Positions 17,098 through 24,667 of a DNA stretch of 64,000 bases are shown here, piece after piece. Both the position numbers and the translations under genes were made by a program. The DNA lies in assembly GCA_021782495.1 (NCBI GenBank), contig JAJXUV010000004.1, positions 62,001 to 126,000 of the forward strand, given 5' to 3'. This stretch comes from Pseudomonadota bacterium (GTDB taxonomy: Bacteria; Pseudomonadota; Gammaproteobacteria; UBA1113). Numbering within the stretch: the first letter of the stretch is position 1; every line of letters begins with the position of its first letter. The notes under the pieces are model-generated. The model searched no databases. It saw only the letters and a program-made list of their open reading frames with translations, and had not been told where the DNA came from.

Positions 17098-20000
17098 TCA
17101 TTTAAGGTCTAGATCCAGTTTAGGTAGGTTGCACTCTCGATCGCCTGAAGGTTGTTGACGAGGAGAGAGAAATTCAAAAAAATTAAAACTTACATTTCTT
17201 TTAGTACCTTCTTCTTTCACCCTGTCCCCATTTTCTTTCGCCCTCCTACCCTCATTGCTTCGATCTTCTACAGAAAGAGCATTAGGACGAGATATAGGAC
17301 GAGATAAAAATACATTTCTATTCCCAAGAGAAATTTGCCCTAGGCCTGGACTATGAGACCGCTTAGATCGCCCTATAGAATCACATGAATCAACCGTTAC
17401 TTTTTGCCATGCACCAGCAGGGTTCAATGATGCACTATCAGATAGCTTATTTCTGTGAATATTCTTTTGGCGAGAAAAGTCATCCACTAAAGGGTGCGCA
17501 CCCCCGTTATAGGATTCCGACTGGACGGCGCGCATTTTCTTCGGACTAGAATTAGGTCCCATTAGATCTTGCTTAAGGCTACTCATGTCGCTTTTTTGTC
17601 GGGGGCGTGGTCTCTTCGTATTTGAATCTTCCCCATTTTCTCTTAAAGATGAACGACGATCAGAATCATGATGAAGCGATGGCTTTGATATACTACATGA
17701 TTCAGATAGCTTAGAATATCCTTTTTTCTGTTGGCGAGAAAAGTCATCCACTAAAGGGTGCGCGTCCCCGTTATAGGATTCCGACTGGACAGCGCGCATT
17801 TTCTTCGGACTAGAATTAGGTGCCATTTTCGGGCTAGAATTAGGTCCCATTACATCCTGATTAAGGCTACTCATGTCGCTTTTTTGTCGGGGCGGCCGTG
17901 ATCTCTTCGTATTTGAATCTTCCCCATTTTCTCTTAAAGATGAACGAGGATCAGAATTATGATGAGGCGATGACTTTGTCCTATCCAGCATCCTGCTTTC
18001 CCTAGTTAATAGATTGGCTAAAGGCAACGAAAGGCTAAGGGATAAGCTTAATATACTGTTTACCCCAGACGCGCGACGTTCTGTGGTTTGAGGACTGAGA
18101 ACACGTTCTTTGGTTGGAGAACTAATAACACGTTCTTTGGTTTGAGGACTGAGAAGACGTTCTTTGGTTTGAGGACTGAGAACACGTTCTTTGGTTTGAG
18201 GACTGGGAAGACGTTCTTTGCTTTGAGTGCTGAGAAGACGTTCTTTGATTTGAGGACTGAGAAGACGTTCTTTGGTTTGAGGACTGAGAAGACGCTCTTT
18301 CGTTTGAGAACTGAGAAAAGGATTGAAAAATAGCTTTTCTTGATCTGACTCAAAAAAATCAGTTAGGTTATTTATCTCGTTTAAGTCCATTTGAGGTAAT
18401 AACACATGAATTGAATTAATTAAACCGGCAATATGCTCTATTATAGAGGCCAAATTATTCGCTTTTTGAATAACTTCGATTATTTCTCTGATTTCACTCA
18501 CAATAGAAGTATGTTTTGGAGCCTCAGATTGAAACCATTCCGCCAACGTCCCAAGACGATCTACCAATTCCTTCTTCTGAGCATGATATTGATTTAAAAT
18601 CAAGTCTTTATCCAGTTGCTCTACTTCTAGCATTAACATCGTAAAAATCGGTTTTATGAGATCAAAACACATCGCTTTTAATTTTATTTCTTCTTTGGCT
18701 AATTTTGATTGAATTGAACCACGCACGTCAAGATTTTTTGGTTTTTGTTCAACTTCCCACGACGGCGGCAGTGCCCTGTTTATAATAGTTACTAATTTGT
18801 TGAATAGGAAGAAAATTGAATCTAACTCATGAAATTTATCATGCCCTTTGCTGAAAAATTTAGCTAACTCATTTAATAGATATATTCTTCTGGTCATAAA
18901 TTGCGCGATAAATATTGCCGGTAAATTCAACAATTCCATAGAGATAGGAGCATGACATTTTTCGCAGATGTTTTCTATTTTTTCTTTAATAGCCTCAGGA
19001 TCTTTTTCATCATTAATCAACTTGTCTAATGATTGTATAAAATTCACCATTTTATGATACTTTTCAAAGTCTATCTTTTCCTTATAAGCCACTTTTAAAT
19101 CATCAATTATTTCTTTCGAAGTGGCGGGATTTTCCTTAAGAGATCTTTTTATATCCTGTTGCTTACTTTTTAATTCTTTAATAGCAGGAAGATACTGAAG
19201 GACTAATGCTTCAAACGCTTCTGAAGACGAGAACACCTCTTTAAATTTTGGATTTTCTAAAACAACAATAAAATTCCTTAAAAATTCAAACAAATTTTTC
19301 TCTTGACCACGAATTTCCCCATATTTTTTTAGTATTTTTTCCCTAAATTTATCTTCATAAGAAGGTTCAATATGCCCATTTTCTATAAGCTGTTTCTGTA
19401 GGCTCTGTTGCAAAGATTCAAGATATTCTTTGCAATGGTTATTTTTAACTATGTTTAACAGCTTCTGTTCTATATCTTCCCCTGGAGCAAGAGAAACCGC
19501 CCCTACACATACTTCTCCTTTATCGTCTATAACCTCATAAATACAATTTGTTTGAGTACTGCTACACCTATAATATATTTGTCTAATATTTTCCGGAGAA
19601 GGGGGCGTCTTAGTAAATGAAATTTCCTTTAACCAATCTAAATTAAAGCCAGAAGGTACGTTTAGTGTTCCTTGACAAAGCTCTAACTGTTTTAATAGTT
19701 GATAGTGTAATATACCATTTTCTACATATAAGTATACTGTCCTTTCCTGCTTGCTAGAAGGCAGGCTTTGTCTTGAGGGATAGAGCTTATACTTATAATG
19801 GTAAAATGGTTCACGCCTGAGTATAGGAATCCCTCCGTGCCATAATTCAGAGAACATATTCTCTAAATCTTCACTATAATCCTCACCCAAAAATTGTTTT
19901 GCAGCCTCAATTAATTTAGGGACTTGTTTAGATGTATCTTCTGCACCAATTCCGCAGATATTTGCATACGCTTTTAAATAATATATTGCGTCTTGATGCC

Positions 20001-20667
20001 CTTGGCGTGCGGCTTTAGCAAGCCATTCCAACCCTTCAACCTCATTCTTCTCACCCCCTTGACCCTCTATGGACATAAGGCCTAAACAGTATTGTGCTTC
20101 CTTATACTCTTTTTTTGCAGCAGACAAAAAATATTCTCTTGCTTTGCCCGGATCCGTATCCAATTTTAAATGGCCTTCTTTGTAAGCTTTTCCTAAAGCA
20201 TATTGCGCACTTGCTAATCCTTCTGGCTCTGCGGCAGCTTCCAATAAATAATCTCTTGCCTTGAGGTCCGACTGGATAGCCCGATTAGTAGTGCTCGCAA
20301 ACACCATTCCCAAACGGAATTGGGCACCTTTATGCCCCTGTGTTGCAGCTTGTGTCAAGTATTTCATTGCGAAAATGATATCTTTGGCGATAATACCCTC
20401 TGCATACATTACTCCCAAATAATAATCTGCCTCTATGCATCCTCTCTCACTAGCCTGTGAAAAAAGCTCTTCTGCCTTCTCTGGGCTAGCAGGAACACCA
20501 TGGCCGTTTAGAAACATTATGGCTAAATTACATTTAGCATTCAAACTGCCTTGTTTCTCTAAATCCTCAAGAAGCTTTTTTGCTTGGTTATAATCTTTTC
20601 TTTCCATAGCTTCTTTAGCTTTAATCTCTATAGCCTTGTCTATTTTCAATTCTTCTTTCTTTTTCAC
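17098..20667 (-). CDS. Sel1-repeat protein with RhoGEF(DH)-like domain and repeat tail (paralogue 3)
   Basis: 1,189 aa. Sel1 repeats (about 20-235), shared module (about 286-440), DH-like region (about 443-632), a further helical segment (650-760) where a PH domain would sit in eukaryotic GEFs, and a disordered tail. Key DH-pattern residues are Gln589, Arg593, Leu597-598, Glu600, Leu601 and His609. The tail contains nine 9-residue SPQTKER-type units coded by a 27-bp minisatellite, then a large duplication, and an ISLG...FLxxP motif (1112-1124) shared with the kinase and the 1,325-aa protein. Start GTG with ribosome site AAAGAGG; terminator at 17047-17087. Probable effector acting on host Rho GTPases; activity not proven. 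Confidence 0.8.
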   Translation of the reverse strand: MKKKEELKIDKAIEIKAKEAMERKDYNQAKKLLEDLEKQGSLNAKCNLAIMFLNGHGVPASPEKAEELFSQASERGCIEADYYLGVMYAEGIIAKDIIFAMKYLTQAATQGHKGAQFRLGMVFASTTNRAIQSDLKARDYLLEAAAEPEGLASAQYALGKAYKEGHLKLDTDPGKAREYFLSAAKKEYKEAQYCLGLMSIEGQGGEKNEVEGLEWLAKAARQGHQDAIYYLKAYANICGIGAEDTSKQVPKLIEAAKQFLGEDYSEDLENMFSELWHGGIPILRREPFYHYKYKLYPSRQSLPSSKQERTVYLYVENGILHYQLLKQLELCQGTLNVPSGFNLDWLKEISFTKTPPSPENIRQIYYRCSSTQTNCIYEVIDDKGEVCVGAVSLAPGEDIEQKLLNIVKNNHCKEYLESLQQSLQKQLIENGHIEPSYEDKFREKILKKYGEIRGQEKNLFEFLRNFIVVLENPKFKEVFSSSEAFEALVLQYLPAIKELKSKQQDIKRSLKENPATSKEIIDDLKVAYKEKIDFEKYHKMVNFIQSLDKLINDEKDPEAIKEKIENICEKCHAPISMELLNLPAIFIAQFMTRRIYLLNELAKFFSKGHDKFHELDSIFFLFNKLVTIINRALPPSWEVEQKPKNLDVRGSIQSKLAKEEIKLKAMCFDLIKPIFTMLMLEVEQLDKDLILNQYHAQKKELVDRLGTLAEWFQSEAPKHTSIVSEIREIIEVIQKANNLASIIEHIAGLINSIHVLLPQMDLNEINNLTDFFESDQEKLFFNPFLSSQTKERLLSPQTKERLLSPQIKERLLSTQSKERLPSPQTKERVLSPQTKERLLSPQTKERVISSPTKERVLSPQTTERRASGVNSILSLSLSLSLPLANLLTRESRMLDRTKSSPHHNSDPRSSLRENGEDSNTKRSRPPRQKSDMSSLNQDVMGPNSSPKMAPNSSPKKMRAVQSESYNGDAHPLVDDFSRQQKKGYSKLSESCSISKPSLHHDSDRRSSLRENGEDSNTKRPRPRQKSDMSSLKQDLMGPNSSPKKMRAVQSESYNGGAHPLVDDFSRQKNIHRNKLSDSASLNPAGAWQKVTVDSCDSIGRSKRSHSPGLGQISLGNRNVFLSRPISRPNALSVEDRSNEGRRAKENGDRVKEEGTKRNVSFNFFEFLSPRQQPSGDRECNLPKLDLDLK
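17433..17990. repeat. Tandem duplication in the tail of the 1,189-aa gene
   Basis: Two copies of a block of about 264 bp lie next to each other (about 17433-17700 and 17697-17990), with the second slightly longer. They encode two similar disordered segments with SSPKK and R-P-R-Q-K motifs. Confidence 0.8.
18077..18319. repeat. 27-bp minisatellite (nine units) inside the 1,189-aa gene
   Basis: Units begin at 18077, 18104, 18131, 18158, 18185, 18212, 18239, 18266 and 18293. Each unit encodes nine residues of the type L-S-P-Q-T-K-E-R-[LV]. The period is a multiple of three, so unit loss or gain keeps the frame. Long open frames in other frames here are by-products of the repeat. Confidence 0.92.
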
Positions 20668-21474
20668 GTTATGACCTCTTTTTAAATTTTATATTTCAAG
20701 CTTGTTTATTAAAATACTTCCTAAATTACAACCACCTTTGCATAAAGGTATCTTTATCCTTTAAAACATTACTGATCTATGGTAACTATTAATGAAAATA
20801 TCCATCTAAGAAAATGAAAGTGTACCGTGTCGCCCATATTCAATAAGAATTAAAAAATAGCTTGTAATCATCCTTCTTTTTTTCACGAAAAATCTCTATT
20901 CGGCCTTTTCACAGGCAATTTTAAACTGAAAAAGACTTATTTACAATTTACCTAAACTCCGCTTTTCAGCTCAAACTGCATCTCAATCTGGATATTGTGG
21001 TACTTTCAGATGAATTGGCAGTTACAATACAGTAAGATAAAAAACTTGTCTTTCTATTCATTCTCTAACCAGCCAAAGTTAAGGCAGTATACTTTATTTT
21101 CTTTTCCTTTTCAACGGTTGCAGCCAGTGTTAATTCAAAATTTTAATTTTTATGGATCATAGTTATAGCGAAAGTTTTGTTTTTTATTATCTAAAGATAT
21201 ATTACCCAAGCATAATTCGGGAAAAATTAAATAATTTCCATTCTTATTCGAAAAATAAAGTTCCCCCGAAAACAAGAAATCACTTTTTTAGAAGATAACC
21301 ATTAACTGCCTCGAGATATTCAAACAAAAATTTATAACACCAAAAGGTTCTAGCGACATCATGTTTGTTTTAAGCAGTGATTACTACGCCTGGTGTGATA
21401 GGCGGCTTCTTTGCGCGCATAAGAAAATGGCGAGACCGCTGGGCTCTCATGCCGAGCTCAGCATAAACAAATGA
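20668..21474. other. Long intergenic region, no recognised gene
   Basis: About 800 AT-rich bases separate the effector island from hpt. I found no open frame with credible codon use, no tRNA-like cloverleaf and no clear terminator. It may hold the promoter of the 1,189-aa gene (weak TTGTAA at 20726-20731 on the minus strand) and decayed sequence. Confidence 0.5.
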
Positions 21475-22032
21475 TTACTCATCGCTAGGATGAACGATAA
21501 AAATCCCCGGCGCGTTGCGCAGGTATTCTTTGTAATCCATTCCATAACCGAAAATGTAATGGTTTTCTACTTTTAAGCCGCAAAAATCGGCTTTTTTCAA
21601 ACCGCCTGGAGCACGATTGCATTCTTTGTCCACTAAAACAGCTGTCAATACTTTAACAGCGCCTTGTTCTCGACAGTAATCAATAATGGCTGAAATAGTT
21701 AAACCACTGTCTAAGATATCATCGACGATTAAAACCGTTCTGCCCTGCAAATTAAAAGAAGGACTCGCTTTCCATTCTAAACTGCCTCCCTTGGTTTTGC
21801 TGTGAAAGCGCGTTGCATGCACATAATGCAATTCCAAAGGAAAATCCAAACGCAACAGCAAACTGCCCATGGGAACCAACCCGCCGATCATGACGCACAA
21901 TAAAACCGGATTGTCATCGGCAATGACTTGATGGATTTCTTTGGCCATATTGTCGAGGGCCAATTCCACTTCTTCGCGGCTGTAAACACAGGTCGCGCGT
22001 TGGTAAACGTCTTTAATATTTTGTGGGAGCAT
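21475..22032 (-). CDS. hpt: Hypoxanthine-guanine phosphoribosyltransferase
   Basis: 185 aa, the usual length of bacterial Hpt. It salvages hypoxanthine and guanine by transferring the phosphoribosyl group of PRPP, giving IMP or GMP in the cytoplasm. The PRPP-binding loop [13 protein letters not shown] (residues about 95-107) and the downstream acceptor-base region ([19 protein letters not shown]) are clear. The start ATG is preceded by AAGAGGTT. It heads leftward as the last gene of a minus-strand run with nagZ, 70 bp upstream. Confidence 0.95.
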   Translation of the reverse strand: MLPQNIKDVYQRATCVYSREEVELALDNMAKEIHQVIADDNPVLLCVMIGGLVPMGSLLLRLDFPLELHYVHATRFHSKTKGGSLEWKASPSFNLQGRTVLIVDDILDSGLTISAIIDYCREQGAVKVLTAVLVDKECNRAPGGLKKADFCGLKVENHYIFGYGMDYKEYLRNAPGIFIVHPSDE

Positions 22033-22102
22033 ATCACAACCTCTTTACTATCTAGAAAATCCCATGTGTGGCGCAGATTGTTCACACTTTCCTACATTAG
22101 GA

Positions 22103-23068
22103 TCAGGATCCAACTGTTACATTATTTCCATACAACGCAGCAATTTGAAGGCTACGATCATGGCTTGGATTCGCTGGTGTTTTCGCCACCAATTCTGCAA
22201 TGCCAGGATGGTCGTTGCACAATAAAGCCAAATCGCAGCCGCCTTCTAAGGCTTTTCCAAAGCGTTCCGGATAATCACCCATACCTGCTGCACCACCCAT
22301 TCCCAAATCATCGCTGATCACAACACCTTTAAATCTACACTCTTTCCTTAAAATATTATCTAACCAAATTTTTGAAAAGCCTGCCGGTTTATCATCCACT
22401 TTGGGAAAAATAATGTGTGCTGGCATGATAGAATCCAAAGCACCTGCTTGTATTAATTGCTGAAAAGGCACTAAATCATCCACTACAATGTGGTCATAAT
22501 CGCGTAGATCAATCGGCAAACCTTCGTGCGAATCGACGGTGACTTCTCCATGTCCTGGAAAATGTTTGCCACAAGTTTTCATTCCGGCATGATGCACACC
22601 TCGACACCAAGCTTCAGCCAAAATCGCCACTACTTTTGGATCGCGATGAAAACTTCGATTGCCGATGACCTTTGCTTTGTCTTTGTTTAAATCCACCACC
22701 GGTGCAAAACTCATGTCAACACCAACAGCCAATAATTCTTGGGCCATAGTCAAGCCCCATTTTTGAGTTTGTGCTAAGGCCGCTGCTGAATCTTGTTCGT
22801 ATAAAAGACCCAATTGACCCATATCTGGAATGCGTATAAATCCATTGATGAAGCGTTGTACTCGGCCGCCTTCGTGGTCCACCGCCACCCACAAAGGTGG
22901 ATTGCGTAAAGCTTTGATTTCTGCCACTAAAGCGCGCAATTGCGCTTTGTCAGAATAATTACGTGCAAATAAAATGACGCCGCCAATTAAAGGTGCTTGC
23001 AATAAAACTTTTTCTGAATCGCTTAAAGCAGTTCCTTTAATGCCAATAATAAGAGGTCCTAACATCAT
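22103..23068 (-). CDS. nagZ: Beta-N-acetylhexosaminidase NagZ
   Basis: 321 aa, glycoside hydrolase family 3. It removes GlcNAc from GlcNAc-anhydroMurNAc peptides in the cytoplasm during cell-wall recycling. The family motif KHFPGHG appears near residue 168 and is followed by the D-S-H of the catalytic loop; VAVDHEGGRVQR is also diagnostic. Its start overlaps the stop of the DUF1820 gene (ATGA), indicating translational coupling. anmK, which acts in the same recycling pathway, is at 29392-30606. Confidence 0.96.
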   Translation of the reverse strand: MMLGPLIIGIKGTALSDSEKVLLQAPLIGGVILFARNYSDKAQLRALVAEIKALRNPPLWVAVDHEGGRVQRFINGFIRIPDMGQLGLLYEQDSAAALAQTQKWGLTMAQELLAVGVDMSFAPVVDLNKDKAKVIGNRSFHRDPKVVAILAEAWCRGVHHAGMKTCGKHFPGHGEVTVDSHEGLPIDLRDYDHIVVDDLVPFQQLIQAGALDSIMPAHIIFPKVDDKPAGFSKIWLDNILRKECRFKGVVISDDLGMGGAAGMGDYPERFGKALEGGCDLALLCNDHPGIAELVAKTPANPSHDRSLQIAALYGNNVTVGS

Positions 23069-23412
23069 TTTTTCTCTTGATTGGGATCGAAATAAATATT
23101 ACTAGACAAAGCACTGACTTTGCTGCCCGGCTGACTGCGTGCGATAATTTTACCGCTGGCCGCCTTTTCTACCTCATCGATGCGCAACACAGTATGCATT
23201 GGAATGTAGGTTCGTTTGATTCCTTTGAATTGTTCTTTCAAACGTTCTTCAGCGGGATCGACCACCAAACTGGTGGTTTCGCCAAACACCAAATTTTCTA
23301 CGACGATAAAGCCAAACATATCCGATTCAGCGACATTTTTGGCATACATTTCGAGGACATTGTCATTTTGAAGAAAAGTAATTTTATAAATGGTGGTATT
23401 GGTTTTACTCAT
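23065..23412 (-). CDS. DUF1820 family protein
   Basis: The preferred start is the ATG at 23412, giving 115 aa; an upstream extension to 23460 would run into the hairpin at 23451-23472. The sequence (IYKITFLQNDNVLEMYAKNV near the start, YIPMHTVLRIDEVEK later) matches the small conserved gammaproteobacterial family DUF1820, of unknown function, often found next to nagZ. It is cytoplasmic, with no signal peptide or membrane segment, and coupled to nagZ by a 4-bp overlap. Confidence 0.85.
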   Translation of the reverse strand: MSKTNTTIYKITFLQNDNVLEMYAKNVAESDMFGFIVVENLVFGETTSLVVDPAEERLKEQFKGIKRTYIPMHTVLRIDEVEKAASGKIIARSQPGSKVSALSSNIYFDPNQEKK

Positions 23413-23450
23413 TGTTACCCCTGCATGTAATAACTCAGCCCTTTTTCTAG

Positions 23451-23472
23451 AAAAGCCCATATTTGGGCTTTT
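23451..23472 (-). terminator. Hairpin between the L,D-transpeptidase and DUF1820 genes
   Basis: AAAAGCCCA and TGGGCTTTT arms with a 4-base loop form a perfect A/T-flanked hairpin in the 98-bp gap. On the minus strand the stem ends in TTTT, compatible with a short rho-independent terminator for the upstream L,D-transpeptidase gene. Confidence 0.5.
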
Positions 23473-23510
23473 GCGTACGTCCAGATCCAGGGTGAGCTGT
23501 TACCCCTGCA

Positions 23511-23993
23511 TTAAAGAACTAAATTCACCAAAGTGCCTTCTGCGACTTGGTTAAAAAGGTTGATTATATCTAAATTGTGCATCCTGATACAGCCCCTCGA
23601 GCCAGGCTGTCCAAGAATTGTGCTATCTGGCGTACCGTGGATATAAATATACCGATTTCGGGTATCGCATTGCCCAAAGCGATTGTATCCCGGCTCTAAA
23701 CCCATCAACCACAAAATACGAGTCAAAATCCAATCGCGTCCGACTTCTTTCACGGCCAAGGAAGGTGTGTATATTTCTCCCGTCGCTTGTCTTCCCACAA
23801 ACACGGTATTCACTGACGCATCTTTTCCAATTTTTTTATAAATCATATGACGGCCCAAGGGCGTTTTTTCACTTCCCATGATTTGCCCAATGCCATTTTT
23901 GCCACTGGAAATAGGATATTGAAGTATGCATTTTTCGTCTTGGTAGAGTTCTAGCTGTTGTGCTTTTAAATGAATGATAATCTGCGTTGTCAT
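23511..23993 (-). CDS. L,D-transpeptidase (YkuD family)
   Basis: 160 aa from the ATG at 23993, chosen because a purine-rich GAGAAA stretch precedes it; the frame stays open upstream to 24032. The catalytic motif is present as HGTPD followed by SRGCIRM, with the active-site Cys near residue 135. These enzymes make 3-3 cross-links or attach lipoproteins to peptidoglycan. No signal peptide is evident, which is unusual for an enzyme expected in the periplasm, though compact cytosolic-looking members of this type are common in Legionella-like genomes. Confidence 0.9.
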   Translation of the reverse strand: MTTQIIIHLKAQQLELYQDEKCILQYPISSGKNGIGQIMGSEKTPLGRHMIYKKIGKDASVNTVFVGRQATGEIYTPSLAVKEVGRDWILTRILWLMGLEPGYNRFGQCDTRNRYIYIHGTPDSTILGQPGSRGCIRMHNLDIINLFNQVAEGTLVNLVL

Positions 23994-24046
23994 GTTTTTT
24001 TCTCTGCCATTTGGTATAATGCGGCATAACACTACCCATTGAATAA

Positions 24047-24649
<603 letters not shown>

Positions 24650-24667
24650 GGAACAAGCCTTAAAATT

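Noticed and set aside
18060-18353. Long open frames on both strands in the 27-bp repeat region, and a CRISPR-like look
   Set aside because: The period is 27 bp without spacers and all frames stay open because the period is a multiple of three; the real frame is the 1,189-aa gene.
20668-21474. tRNA, small RNA or terminator in the 800-bp gap before hpt
   Set aside because: No cloverleaf, conserved RNA or hairpin with a T-run could be made out by eye.
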